Of a stretch of DNA of 64,000 bases, positions 9,441 to 19,711 are shown piece by piece (positions within the stretch are counted from its first letter, which is position 1; the number at the start of each line of letters is the position of its first letter). Both the position numbers and the translations under genes were made by a program. The notes under the pieces are model-generated. The model searched no databases. It was not told where the DNA came from and saw only the letters and a program-made list of their open reading frames with translations. Origin of the DNA: Janibacter indicus (GTDB taxonomy: Bacteria > Actinomycetota > Actinomycetes > Actinomycetales > Dermatophilaceae); NCBI RefSeq assembly GCF_900176385.1, contig NZ_FWXN01000012.1, positions 1 to 64,000 of the forward strand, read 5' to 3'.

Positions 9441-10027
9441 TCGACGTGGACGAAGGCCTCGATGATGCGCCGTCCGACTCCGCGCACATAGGCCTCGCGC
9501 TCCTCGACCGGCCGGGTCAGCGCACTGTTGAGCACGCCCTCCATCGCGGCGATGACCGCCTGCGCACTGGTCTCGGCGTCCTCGACCTCGGCGAGCACGA
9601 GGATCTGCCGCACGATCCCGTCGATGCGGTCACGTGCGGGGGCCATCGCCGCGGCGATCTCCGGCTGACGGGTCGCCTCCTGGCTGAGCTCGGCCTTGGC
9701 GGTCCAGGCCTCGGGCTCGTCGAGCCACGAGACGAAGAGGTCGAGCGCTCGCTCGACGAGCTTGACCTCGTCCTCACCGGCCTGCTGCTGCCGACCGAGC
9801 TCTTCGATGCTGTCGATGAGGCCGGCGGCGATGAACTCGGTGAGGGCGGTGACCAGGGCCAGCCGCGTGCGCAGGTAGCCCGAGGTGCTCCCCTGCGGCA
9901 GCCCGGCCTCGGCGTCGACGGCCCGGTGGGTCAACCCCCGCATGCCACCGGCCGCCACGACCCGGGTCGCGGACTCGAGGATCAACCGCATCCGCGGGGA
10001 GAGCTCGGTGCTGTCAGTGACGCTCAT
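9437..10027 (-). CDS. TetR-family transcriptional regulator
   Basis: 196 residues, with an N-terminal TetR helix-turn-helix (ILESATRVVAAGGMRGLTHRAVDAEAGLPQGSTSGYLRTRLAL; residues ~12-55) followed by an all-helical ligand/dimer domain. It resembles TetR proteins with the TetR_C_13-like tail, a guess only. It is transcribed away from the small membrane protein gene at 10173; a strong promoter and an imperfect 21-base palindrome lie between them, so that gene is the likely target. Start set at the first ATG with good TetR similarity after it. Confidence 0.88.
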   Translation of the reverse strand: MSVTDSTELSPRMRLILESATRVVAAGGMRGLTHRAVDAEAGLPQGSTSGYLRTRLALVTALTEFIAAGLIDSIEELGRQQQAGEDEVKLVERALDLFVSWLDEPEAWTAKAELSQEATRQPEIAAAMAPARDRIDGIVRQILVLAEVEDAETSAQAVIAAMEGVLNSALTRPVEEREAYVRGVGRRIIEAFVHVD

Positions 10028-10102
10028 CCGGCTCACGCTACCCGTTCCCACGGCCCCGTCAGGGCCGCCCGCGGGGACGTGACCCGGCCCCGGACGGCGA
10101 AG

Positions 10103-10131
10103 TTGACGCGACCTTTCTACGGGTGTAGTTT
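10103..10131 (+). promoter_or_regulatory. sigma-70-type promoter of the small membrane protein
   Basis: TTGACG (10103-10108), a 17-base spacer and TAGTTT (10126-10131). This is the best consensus promoter I can see in the window and points into the small gene. Transcription should begin at about 10138, inside the palindrome listed next. Confidence 0.65.
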
Positions 10132-10134
10132 GGT

Positions 10135-10155
10135 CTATGTCTTCAACAGATGTAG
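10135..10155. promoter_or_regulatory. candidate TetR operator
   Basis: An imperfect palindrome with CTA and TCT on the left mirrored by AGA and TAG on the right (12 of 20 symmetric positions agree). It begins four bases after the -10 box and covers the expected transcription start, the classic repressor position, next to a divergent TetR gene. Confidence 0.45.
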
Positions 10156-10172
10156 AAGGGATTGACACCATC

Positions 10173-10355
10173 ATGAGCATCGCCTCCATCACCACCTTCG
10201 TCACCGTCTCGCTCGTGCTCGTCGGCCTCGCGCTGGCGCTCCTCCTCGTGACCGTCGGCGTCGCCGCCTTCCAGTTCTTCGCGGCCAACCGTCCGGTGCG
10301 CGTCGCCCGTCAGGAGAGCATCCGGACGTACTACCGTCAGGCCGCCTTCAGCTGA
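10173..10355 (+). CDS. small membrane protein with one transmembrane helix
   Basis: About 60 residues: a hydrophobic helix (TFVTVSLVLVGLALALLLVTVGVAAFQFF) then a basic tail NRPVRVARQESIRTYYRQAAFS, so probably an inner-membrane protein with the tail inside the cell. Not recognised as a known family. The ATG at 10173 follows GAAGGG (10155-10160); an ATG at 10137 in the same frame would add 12 residues and would nearly be leaderless. It has the strongest promoter in the window and a probable TetR operator, so it is likely made at high level when the repressor lets go. Confidence 0.65.
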   Translation: MSIASITTFVTVSLVLVGLALALLLVTVGVAAFQFFAANRPVRVARQESIRTYYRQAAFS

Positions 10356-10364
10356 TCCATCGCT

Positions 10365-10398
10365 GACGAAGGGAGGACCGCCGCCGTTCCCCCCTTCG
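10365..10398 (+). terminator. possible terminator after the small membrane protein
   Basis: CGAAGGG (10367-10373) and CCCTTCG (10392-10398) form a seven-base inverted pair around an 18-base loop just after the small gene. Same word as in other hairpins of this genome; the large loop makes this weak. Confidence 0.35.
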
Positions 10399-10458
10399 CC
10401 CCCGGGCCGGGGTCCACGCCGGCGACGACGCCACGGACCCCGCGCCTACGCTGAGGCC

Positions 10459-11226
10459 ATGTCCTCAGCCCCCGAGCCCCTGGCCCCCCGGACGGCCGTC
10501 ACCGAGACACTTCTCGTTCTCGGGGTCTCCCTGGGCGCCTCGGCCCTGTGGTCGGCCCTGTCGCTGCTGCGCAAACTCACCGCCGACCAGAGGCTGTCCG
10601 GTCAGGTCACGTCGATGAACCAGTCCGTGACCCCCGACCAGCCGTGGCTCGACCTGGCCCACCAGCTCGTCGGCATCGCACTGGCGCTGGTGCCGGTCGC
10701 CCTCGCCCTGCACCTGCTCGCCCGGCAGCACCGCCGGCCCACCCACCTCATCGGGCTCGACACCCGCGCCCCGGGCCGCGACCTGCTCCAGGGACTCGCT
10801 CTCGCCGCGGCGATCGGGATCCCCGGCCTGGGTCTCTACCTCGCCGCCCGCGCCCTCGACCTCAACACGACCATCGCCGCGTCGGACCTGACGCAGGCGT
10901 GGTGGACCGTGCCCGTCCTCGTCCTGGCCGCCGGGCAGAACGCCCTGCTCGAAGAGGTCATCATGCTCGGCTACCTCTTCACGAGGTGGCGGGAGGCCAC
11001 GTGGTCCCCCGTCGCGATCGTCGTCGCCAGCGCCCTCGTGCGGGGCAGCTACCACCTTTACCAGGGCATCGGCGGCTTCGTCGGCAACATCGCGATGGGG
11101 CTGCTGCTCGGCGCGGTCTACCTGCGGGTGCGCCGGGTCATGCCGATGTTCATCGCCCACTGGGTCATCGACATCGTCGCCTTCGTCGGCTACGCGCTGC
11201 TCGTCACCCGCGTGGCCTGGCTGTGA
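10459..11226 (+). CDS. CPBP family intramembrane metalloprotease
   Basis: 255 residues with about six to seven membrane helices. The CPBP (Abi/CaaX-protease-like) motifs appear in order: the glutamate pair in LLEEVIMLGYLFTRWRE, a conserved His in RGSYHLYQGIGGF, and a later His in FIAHWVIDIVAF. Members cleave membrane substrates or protect against self bacteriocins; the substrate here is unknown. TACGCT lies six bases before the ATG, so the mRNA is probably leaderless. It converges on the lipoprotein gene with a nine-base hairpin over both stops. Confidence 0.85.
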   Translation: MSSAPEPLAPRTAVTETLLVLGVSLGASALWSALSLLRKLTADQRLSGQVTSMNQSVTPDQPWLDLAHQLVGIALALVPVALALHLLARQHRRPTHLIGLDTRAPGRDLLQGLALAAAIGIPGLGLYLAARALDLNTTIAASDLTQAWWTVPVLVLAAGQNALLEEVIMLGYLFTRWREATWSPVAIVVASALVRGSYHLYQGIGGFVGNIAMGLLLGAVYLRVRRVMPMFIAHWVIDIVAFVGYALLVTRVAWL

Positions 11227-11241
11227 GCCCGCGGCTCACAG
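11221..11241. terminator. bidirectional hairpin at convergent stops
   Basis: CTGTGAGCC (11221-11229) and GGCTCACAG (11233-11241) pair perfectly around CGC. The stop codon of the CPBP gene is in the left arm and that of the lipoprotein gene in the right arm. Confidence 0.7.
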
Positions 11242-12135
11242 GTCCTCGTCGCCGAACTCCTTGAGCGTGCGCGCACCCGCCGGGGCCTTCCAGTTCTCCC
11301 GGCTGGATCCCCAGTCGCTGAAGCTCAGCGTCGTGCGCGCCGGGTAGGTGCCGTAAGTCATCTTCAGCAGCGCGGCGTTGCCGTCGGTCGACAGCCACAC
11401 CTGGCGCTGCTGGTCGTTGCCGCCCTCCTTGCCCGCCTTGTTCAGCTGCAGGAGGTAGGCCCACTCGTCGCCCATGGGGACGGTGCTCGCCGGGCTGCGG
11501 CGGACGTCCTCGGGCGTCAGCCCCACCCCGAAGAAGCTGCTCTTGAGCAGGCGGTGCGGCTTGTACTGCTCGACCGGCGACTGCTGGCGCGGCACCTTGA
11601 CCCACTCTCCGACCCGCTTGCGCAGCGGGCTGTCGAGCTTGGGCTTGCGGGTGTCGATCCACTGCTGGTCGACCCGCAGGTAGTGGTCCCAGCCGACGAC
11701 GATGCTCTCCATCGTGCCGCCGCCCGGGAGCTCGAGGGTGGTGCGCGAGATGCCTGCGTCCGAGGTGACCTGCTGGGCCAGGCCCGCGGTCGACCCCTCC
11801 GCGTGGATCTTCATCTGCATGTCCCGCTCGGTGTCGTGCAGGGTGCCGCGGATCGTCACCGACGACGCAGCGTCCATGTAGGTGCGCATGTCGTCGGCCA
11901 GGGCCACCGGGTCCGGCGTCTGGGGCTTGGGGCCGGTCGGGTCCCCGCTCGGCGAGGTCGACGACGATGCGGTGGCATCGTCCGTCGGTGTCGGCGTCAG
12001 CGTCTCCACCGGCTCCCCCGAGCTCGAAGGGGGTGCCTGCCCGGGCAGCAGGGCACACCCGGAGACGGACAGCGCCACGGCGCCGGCCAGCAGCAGGCTG
12101 GCGCGGCGCCGTGGCGCGTGGTCACGCGCAGTCAT
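11236..12135 (-). CDS. LppX/LprG-type lipoprotein
   Basis: 299 residues: signal peptide RRRASLLLAGAVALSVSGC with a lipobox ending in Cys, a Pro/Thr/Ser-rich tether, then a domain with DMRTYMDAASSVTIRGTLHD and a later VVGWDHYLRVDQQWIDTR, the pattern of LppX_LprAFG lipid-binding lipoproteins, which carry lipids between the membrane and the outer envelope. The start at 12135 has GAGGGG six bases upstream. It follows sdhB on the same strand by 29 bases and may be co-transcribed with sdh. Confidence 0.78.
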   Translation of the reverse strand: MTARDHAPRRRASLLLAGAVALSVSGCALLPGQAPPSSSGEPVETLTPTPTDDATASSSTSPSGDPTGPKPQTPDPVALADDMRTYMDAASSVTIRGTLHDTERDMQMKIHAEGSTAGLAQQVTSDAGISRTTLELPGGGTMESIVVGWDHYLRVDQQWIDTRKPKLDSPLRKRVGEWVKVPRQQSPVEQYKPHRLLKSSFFGVGLTPEDVRRSPASTVPMGDEWAYLLQLNKAGKEGGNDQQRQVWLSTDGNAALLKMTYGTYPARTTLSFSDWGSSRENWKAPAGARTLKEFGDEDL

Positions 12136-12164
12136 GACGATCCCCTCGTCGTCTGCTCGCGGGC

Positions 12165-12908
12165 TCAGAGAGCGCCGCGCGCCGCCTTGCGCAGGTCGGC
12201 GTTGAGCGTGCTGATGACGTCGAGCGGGATCTCCTTGGGGCACGCCGCCGCGCACTCACCGATGTTGGTGCACCCGCCGAAGCCCTCGAGGTCGTGCGTC
12301 TCGAGCATCTTGACGACCCGGCCGCCGCGCTCGGGCTGACCCTGCGGCAGCTCACCCAGGTGGGTGACCTTGGCGCCGAGGAAGAGCATGCCCGAGGCAT
12401 TGGGGCAGGCCGCGACGCAGGCGCCGCAGCCGATGCACTTGGCCGAGTCGAAGGCCCGGTCGGCCTTGTCCTTGGGCACCGGCACCGAGTGCGCCTCGGG
12501 GGCCGCGCCCGTGTTGACCGAGATGAAGCCGCCCGACTGGATGATCCGGTCGAAGGCGCTCCGGTCGACGACGAGGTCGCGGATGACCGGGAAGGCGTTG
12601 GCCCGCCACGGCTCGACCGTGATCGTCTCGCCGCTGCGGAAGGAGCGCATGTGCAGCTGGCAGGTGGTCGTCCGCTCGGGGCCGTGGGCCTCCCCGGAGA
12701 TCATCAGGCCGCACATGCCGCAGATGCCTTCGCGGCAGTCGCTGTCGAAGGCGATGGGCTCGGTGCCCTCGGCGATGAGCTGCTCGTTGAGGACGTCGAG
12801 CATCTCCAGGAAGGACATGTCCGGAGAGATGTCCTTGAGCTGGTAGGTGACGAGTTCGCCCTTCGCCGTGGGTCCGGCCTGGCGCCAGATCTTGAGGGTC
12901 AGTTCCAT
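12165..12908 (-). CDS. sdhB: succinate dehydrogenase iron-sulfur subunit
   Basis: 247 residues. Carries the three clusters that pass electrons from FAD to quinone: 2Fe-2S ligands in [10 protein letters not shown] plus a later Cys, 4Fe-4S in [11 protein letters not shown], and 3Fe-4S plus last 4Fe-4S ligand in [15 protein letters not shown]. The start at 12908 is two bases from the sdhA stop. Last of the sdhC-sdhA-sdhB genes, the actinobacterial order with a single membrane subunit. Confidence 0.96.
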   Translation of the reverse strand: MELTLKIWRQAGPTAKGELVTYQLKDISPDMSFLEMLDVLNEQLIAEGTEPIAFDSDCREGICGMCGLMISGEAHGPERTTTCQLHMRSFRSGETITVEPWRANAFPVIRDLVVDRSAFDRIIQSGGFISVNTGAAPEAHSVPVPKDKADRAFDSAKCIGCGACVAACPNASGMLFLGAKVTHLGELPQGQPERGGRVVKMLETHDLEGFGGCTNIGECAAACPKEIPLDVISTLNADLRKAARGAL

Positions 12909-12910
12909 GC

Positions 12911-14902
<1,992 letters not shown>

Positions 14903-14919
14903 GTGGTCAGTGCTCCTGG

Positions 14920-15633
14920 TCAGACGAGGTTGAAGAACAGCGCGAGCGGCGGGATGAGGAAGCCGACGACGACCACCGCGGCGATGACACCACCGAGGGC
15001 GCGGGCGCGGGAGCGGGCCACCGCGGTCCGGTTGAGGCCCATGGTCTGCGAGGCGCTGTAGACACCGTGGTAGAGGTGCATGCCCAGCGCGATCATCGCC
15101 AGGACGTAGATGAGGACGACCCACCACAGCTCGAAGCTGGCGCTGATCATGACGAAGGGGGATTCCTTCACCGCGTCGGCGTCGGCCGAGGAGTTGAAAT
15201 TCGGCTTGACGACGGTGAAGTGGATCAGGTGGAAGATCACGAAGAGCAGGAGCGCGAGACCGCCCCAGCGCATCGTGCGCGAGGCGAAGGTCGAGGAGAT
15301 GTTCTTCTTCGCCTGGTACTTGACCGGGCGTGCGGCGTTGTTGCGCGCGATGAGCTTCAGCGCGGCGTAGACGTGCCCGATGATCGCGAGGATGAGCACG
15401 ACCCGCACGATCCACAGCAGTCCGCCGTAGGGCAGCATCGGCTCGCCGAAGGTGCGCAGGTGGTGGGCGTACTCGTCGAAGGCCTCCTGCCCGGCGAGCG
15501 CCTTGAGGTTGCCGTACATGTGCAACAGGACGTACAGGATGAAGATGACGCCGGTGCCCGCCATGAGGTATTTCAGCCCGATGGAGGAAGACGCCACCCC
15601 CTTCTTCTTCGCGGGGAGGGTCGTAGTAGCCAC
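14920..15633 (-). CDS. sdhC: succinate dehydrogenase cytochrome b subunit
   Basis: 237 residues with five predicted membrane helices and several helix-placed histidines ([42 protein letters not shown]), fitting the di-haem cytochrome b558 type that anchors SdhAB without a separate SdhD. Start is the GTG at 15633; no ribosome-binding site is seen, but TACCTT lies six bases upstream, so the sdh mRNA is probably leaderless. Divergent from the gene at 15770. Confidence 0.92.
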   Translation of the reverse strand: MATTTLPAKKKGVASSSIGLKYLMAGTGVIFILYVLLHMYGNLKALAGQEAFDEYAHHLRTFGEPMLPYGGLLWIVRVVLILAIIGHVYAALKLIARNNAARPVKYQAKKNISSTFASRTMRWGGLALLLFVIFHLIHFTVVKPNFNSSADADAVKESPFVMISASFELWWVVLIYVLAMIALGMHLYHGVYSASQTMGLNRTAVARSRARALGGVIAAVVVVGFLIPPLALFFNLV

Positions 15634-15769
15634 GGGGTCAAGGTACCGCCTTGTGAGCAGGCACACGTAGCCGGGGCGGCCCTCCCACGGTGTGATGTTT
15701 GCCCGGTTACCGTGACGTAATAGACAACACATTCGTCCCGGAAATCCGGGGCTGGCGAGGAGTGAGGAC

Positions 15770-16459
15770 ATGGACGACAGCGCTGCCGAGACGATCGTCT
15801 CCGCGACGACACCCCGCGGCGAGATCGCCCTGCGGGAGCGGGCGCACCCCGACGGCAGCGGCTCGGTCGTCCACGAGCTCGTCGTCGCCGGCGTCTTCGC
15901 CATGGACAGCCTCGACACGTCGACCGAGACCGCGCTGGCGGTCGAGGCGCTGACCCGGACCGCGGCCCCCGGGCGGGTGCTCGTCGGCGGCCTCGGTCTG
16001 GGCTTCACGGCCTGGCAGGTCCTCAAGGACAAGCGGGTGCGCCAGGTCGACGTCGTCGAGATCGAGAGCGACCTCGTCGAGTGGGCCCGGCTCGGCCTGG
16101 CCCCGACACTCGGCCTGGTCGCCCGCCACCCCCGCGTGCGCGTCCACGCCGGCGACATCGCACCGGTGCTCGCCGGCGCCGCGACCCCCTTCGGCCCGTG
16201 GGACCTCGTCCTGCTCGACGTCGACAACGGCCCGAGCTTCCTCGTGCACGCGGGCAACGAGCGCATCTACTCCCCCGAGGCCATGCGCGGGGCTCTCGAC
16301 CAGGTCTCCCCCGGCGGCACCCTCGCCATCTGGGCCGCCCAGCCCGAGCCCGACCTGCTCGTGTCCCTGGCCACTCTCGCCCCGACCGAGGAGGTCCTCC
16401 TCGAGGTCGAGCGCGAAGGGCGCACCCTCACCTACGCCCTCTACCTCACCCGCCCCTGA
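15770..16459 (+). CDS. spermidine synthase-like methyltransferase-fold protein
   Basis: 229 residues. Rossmann-type fold with VLVGGLGLGFTAWQVL (cofactor loop), VDVVEIESDLVEWAR (acidic end of strand 2), and DLVLLDVDNGPSFLVH (strand 4), as in PAPT/spermidine synthase relatives. It lacks the N-terminal beta domain of true spermidine synthases, and no adoMet decarboxylase gene is nearby, so the substrate is uncertain. GAGGAG lies eight bases before the ATG. It converges on hemL with a nested inverted repeat in between. Confidence 0.75.
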   Translation: MDDSAAETIVSATTPRGEIALRERAHPDGSGSVVHELVVAGVFAMDSLDTSTETALAVEALTRTAAPGRVLVGGLGLGFTAWQVLKDKRVRQVDVVEIESDLVEWARLGLAPTLGLVARHPRVRVHAGDIAPVLAGAATPFGPWDLVLLDVDNGPSFLVHAGNERIYSPEAMRGALDQVSPGGTLAIWAAQPEPDLLVSLATLAPTEEVLLEVEREGRTLTYALYLTRP

Positions 16460-16500
16460 CGTCACCCTGGCTGGGCTGGGAGGTGGGGTCCGGTGCCAGA

Positions 16501-16607
16501 GGCCGACAAGGGTGGGTCCGCGCGACTCAAGCCGACGTCGAGAACGACGACGTGACCACACGACGACGAAGGACTTCGGCCCAGCGCGGACCCACCCTCT
16601 CTCGGCC
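16501..16607. repeat. nested long inverted repeat between convergent genes
   Basis: Arms of 15 bases (16509-16523 and 16584-16598) pair perfectly, extended by six more bases (16501-16506 with 16602-16607) after a small internal loop. The 60-base centre is itself partly symmetric (GCCGA with TCGGC, CGTCGT-like runs). It probably ends both the spermidine synthase-like and the hemL transcripts, but is much larger than a standard terminator. Confidence 0.7.
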
Positions 16608-16634
16608 GACCCTGACCGGCCCGAAAGGACTGGC

Positions 16635-17966
16635 TCAGCCGGCAGCGGCCGCCTTGGCAGCGGCGGGCAGGGCGGCGCGGATGACGTCGAGGGCCTCGGT
16701 GTCCAGGGCGCCGGAGACGAACCACGCCTCGAAGGCGCTCGGCGGCAGGTGGACGCCGCCCTCGAGCATCGCGTGGAAGAAGCGCCCGTAGGCCGAGGTG
16801 TTCTGCGCCTGCGCGTCGGCGAAGGAGCGCACCGGCTCGTCCCGGAAGAAGATCGAGAACATCGACCCGGCCCACTGGACGGTGTGCGCGACCCCCTCGG
16901 CGGACAGGGCGTCGGAGGCGGCGTCGGCGATGGTGCGCGCGCTCTCGAGCAGGCGCGGGTAGAGCTCGTCGGTGCACGCCCGGAGCGTCGCGAGCCCGGC
17001 CGCGGTGGCGACGGGGTTACCCGAGAGCGTGCCGGCCTGGTAGACGGGCCCGTCGGGCGCCAGCCGCGCCATGAGGTCGGCGCGGCCGCCGAAGGCCGCA
17101 GCGGGGAAGCCGCCACCCATGACCTTGCCGAAGGTGAACAGGTCCGGGGCACCGCTCGGGTAGCCGCCGGGGTGGGCTCCCTCGGCACCGGTCTCGAGGC
17201 CGTACCAGCCCGAGCGGCTGCAGCGGAACCCGGTCATGACCTCGTCGCTGATGAGCAGTGCCCCGTGAGCAGACGTGATCCGACGCAGCGCCTCGGTGAA
17301 CCCGGGCGCCGGCGGCACGACGCCCATGTTGCCGGGCGACGCCTCGGTGATCACCGCGGCGACCTCCTCCCCGCGCACGGCGAAGAGCTCCTCGACCGCG
17401 CCCAGGTCGTTGTAGGGCAGCACCACGGTCTCCCCCGCTGCCGACGCGGGCACGCCGGCCGAGTCGGGCAGCGCAAAGGTCGCCACCCCCGAACCGGCCT
17501 GCGCGAGAAGGGCGTCCACGTGGCCGTGGTAGCAGCCGGCGAACTTCACGACGACCGAGCGGCCGGTCGCGCCCCGCGCCAGACGAAGGGCGGACATCGT
17601 CGCCTCGGTCCCCGAGGAGACGAGGCGCACCTGCTCCAGCGGCTCCACGCGCTCGACGATCTCGGCGGCCAGGGCCACCTCGTTCTCGCTCGGGGTACCG
17701 AAGGAGAATCCCTTGGCCGCGGCGTCGGTGACGCTGGCGAGCACGTCGGGGTGGGCGTGCCCGAGGATCATCGGGCCCCACGAGCAGATGAGGTCGACGT
17801 AGCGGTTGCCGTCGACGTCGGTGAGCCAGGGACCGCGGGCGCTGTCGATGAAGCGCGGCACGCCACCGACCCCGCGGAAGGCCCGCACCGGCGAGTTGAC
17901 GCCGCCGGGGGTGACCTCGCGGGCGCGGTCGAAGAGAGCCTGGGATGCGGTGGTCGAGAGCGTCAT
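16635..17966 (-). CDS. hemL: glutamate-1-semialdehyde 2,1-aminomutase
   Basis: 443 residues, PLP enzyme of the C5 pathway making 5-aminolevulinate from glutamate-1-semialdehyde. Motifs: [12 protein letters not shown] at the N-terminus, [13 protein letters not shown] (PLP phosphate), [18 protein letters not shown] (acid binding the pyridine N), and the Schiff-base Lys in [12 protein letters not shown]. The ATG at 17966 has GGAGG ten bases upstream. It follows the rex-hem-marR chain on the same strand, but 285 bases and a large cruciform repeat separate them, so it may have its own promoter. Confidence 0.97.
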   Translation of the reverse strand: MTLSTTASQALFDRAREVTPGGVNSPVRAFRGVGGVPRFIDSARGPWLTDVDGNRYVDLICSWGPMILGHAHPDVLASVTDAAAKGFSFGTPSENEVALAAEIVERVEPLEQVRLVSSGTEATMSALRLARGATGRSVVVKFAGCYHGHVDALLAQAGSGVATFALPDSAGVPASAAGETVVLPYNDLGAVEELFAVRGEEVAAVITEASPGNMGVVPPAPGFTEALRRITSAHGALLISDEVMTGFRCSRSGWYGLETGAEGAHPGGYPSGAPDLFTFGKVMGGGFPAAAFGGRADLMARLAPDGPVYQAGTLSGNPVATAAGLATLRACTDELYPRLLESARTIADAASDALSAEGVAHTVQWAGSMFSIFFRDEPVRSFADAQAQNTSAYGRFFHAMLEGGVHLPPSAFEAWFVSGALDTEALDVIRAALPAAAKAAAAG

Positions 17967-18062
17967 GCCCTGATCCTCCCAAATCCGGTCGCCCGCTCCC
18001 CGAGGAGGCGCTCGCCATGATCGAGCAGGCGATGGCGCGCCGGGCGTGACCGGGATGAGCGC

Positions 18063-18128
18063 AGATGGCCGGGATGTCCGGACCTGGCCGTGCAATTGCG
18101 CGGTCACGTCCGGACATCCCGGCCATCT
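18063..18128. repeat. 66-base cruciform-type inverted repeat upstream of hemL
   Basis: Perfect 21-base arms (18063-18083, 18108-18128) with a 24-base centre that is itself nearly palindromic around GCAATTGC. Parts of the arm word (GGCCGGGATG / TTCCCGGCCATC) recur on both flanks (18048-18062 and 18130-18147). It lies between marR and hemL, which point the same way. Confidence 0.85.
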
Positions 18129-18251
18129 CAGGACTTCCCGGCCATCAGGACCGTGTGAGAGCGAAGGGAGGGTCAGCGCCCCTGGATGTCGGCGATCCGG
18201 GCCCCGACCTCGTCGGCGGCGTGCCGTGACGCAGCCAACAGCCCGACGAGG

Positions 18252-18731
18252 TCAGTCGTCGAGCCCGATCTCGTGGTGCTGCGGTGCCATCCGGTCGCGC
18301 AGCGCGGCCATCGCCTCGCCGAGCGCGGCGAACTGCTGCGGCGTGAGCACGTCGACGAGGTGGCTGCGCACGGAGGCCACGTGGGTCTGCGCGATGCCCT
18401 CGAGAGCCTCGCGCCCGGCGTCGGTGAGCGAGATCTCGACCCCGCGTCCATCGTCGGTGGAGCGGCACCGCTCGACCCAGCCGCGCTTCTCCAGCCTCGA
18501 GGCCGTGTGGGTGACGCGGGAGCGCGACTGGATGATGTCGTCGGCCAGGCGCGACATCCGGGTGCGCTGCCCGGGTGACTCCGAGAGCATCGAGAGCAGC
18601 TCGTACTCGGTCAGCTGGATCCCAAGGGGGGCGAGGTCGTCGACGAGTGCCCGCTCGAGGAGCCGCGACCCGCGCAGGTAGGCCCGCCAGTGCTGCTGCT
18701 GCTCGTCGTCGAGCCAGACGTCGTCGCTCAC
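18252..18731 (-). CDS. MarR-family transcriptional regulator at the end of the haem operon
   Basis: 159 residues; winged helix with ELLSMLSESPGQRTRMSRLADDIIQSRSRVTHTASRLEKRGWVER then a wing DGRGVEISLTDAG. GTG start overlapping the hemB stop as GTGA, so it is translated as the last gene of rex-hemACDB. Its place suggests control linked to haem or its precursors, but no ligand can be inferred. After its stop, a second frame stays open for about 26 codons (to 18173) without a start codon; I do not call it. Confidence 0.88.
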   Translation of the reverse strand: MSDDVWLDDEQQQHWRAYLRGSRLLERALVDDLAPLGIQLTEYELLSMLSESPGQRTRMSRLADDIIQSRSRVTHTASRLEKRGWVERCRSTDDGRGVEISLTDAGREALEGIAQTHVASVRSHLVDVLTPQQFAALGEAMAALRDRMAPQHHEIGLDD

Positions 18732-19711
18732 AGTCGGCCGGCGATCTCGAGGGCGAAGTAGGTGAGCACGATCTGGGCGCCCGCGCGCCGGATGTGCAGG
18801 AGCGACTCCATGACGGCTGCGTCGCGGTCGATCCAGCCCCGCTCGCTCGCGGCGACGATCTGCGAGTACTCCCCCGAGATCTGGTAGGCCGCCACCGGCA
18901 CCGGCGAGATCTCGGCGGCCGCCGCGATGACGTCGAGGTGCGGCTGGGCCGGCTTGACCATGATGAAGTCCGCGCCCTCGGCGAGGTCGAGCTCGATCTC
19001 GCGCAGCGCCTCGGTCGCATTGGCCGGGTCCTGCTGGTAGGTCGCGCGGTCGCCGCTCAGCGAGGACTGCACGGCCTCGCGAAAGGGCCCGTAGAGCGCG
19101 GAGGTGTACTTCGCCGCGTAGGCCAGGACGAGCGTGTCGGTGTAGCCGGCCTCGTCGAGCGCGGCACGCACGTGGGCGACCTGGCCGTCCATCATCCCGG
19201 ACAGCCCCAGGACGTGGGAGCCGGCGGCGGCCTGGGCCAGCGCCATGTCGGCGTAGCGCTCGAGGGTGGCGTCGTTATCGACGACGCTGCGCCCGTCGAG
19301 CGTCGTCGTGAGCACCCCGCAGTGGCCGTGGTCGGTGAACTCGTCGAGGCACAGGTCGGTCATGACGACCAGCCGGTCGCCGACGGCGTCGACGACCGCC
19401 CGGGTGGCGATGTTGAGGATGCCCTGCGGGTCGTCGGCCCCGGAGCCACGGGCGTCCTTGGTCTCCGGCACCCCGAAGAGCATGATCCCGCCGATGCCCG
19501 CCTCGACGCAGGCGCGCGCCTCCTGGACGAGCGAGTCGAGGGTGTGCTGGACGACGCCGGGCATCGAAGAGATCTCCACGGGCGCGGAGATGCCCTCGCG
19601 GACGAAGACCGGCAGGACGAGGTCCGCCGGGTGCAGCCGCGTCTGCGCCACGAGACGACGAAGGGGGACGCTCCCCCGCAGTCGTCGCGGTCGCACGACC
19701 GGGCCGCTCAC
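18728..19711 (-). CDS. hemB: delta-aminolevulinic acid dehydratase (porphobilinogen synthase)
   Basis: 327 residues. Condenses two 5-aminolevulinates to porphobilinogen. The zinc-type metal site is visible as DLCLDEFTDHGHCG; the two active-site lysines are in AYAAKYTSALYGPFREA and FIMVKPAQPHLD. The GTG at 19711 overlaps the hemD stop as GTGA. Confidence 0.97.
   Translation of the reverse strand: MSGPVVRPRRLRGSVPLRRLVAQTRLHPADLVLPVFVREGISAPVEISSMPGVVQHTLDSLVQEARACVEAGIGGIMLFGVPETKDARGSGADDPQGILNIATRAVVDAVGDRLVVMTDLCLDEFTDHGHCGVLTTTLDGRSVVDNDATLERYADMALAQAAAGSHVLGLSGMMDGQVAHVRAALDEAGYTDTLVLAYAAKYTSALYGPFREAVQSSLSGDRATYQQDPANATEALREIELDLAEGADFIMVKPAQPHLDVIAAAAEISPVPVAAYQISGEYSQIVAASERGWIDRDAAVMESLLHIRRAGAQIVLTYFALEIAGRL

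Noticed and set aside
18173-18251. Open 26-codon tail after marR reading [25 protein letters not shown]
   Set aside because: Looks protein-like, but has no start codon or ribosome-binding site of its own; possibly an old frameshifted end of the regulator.
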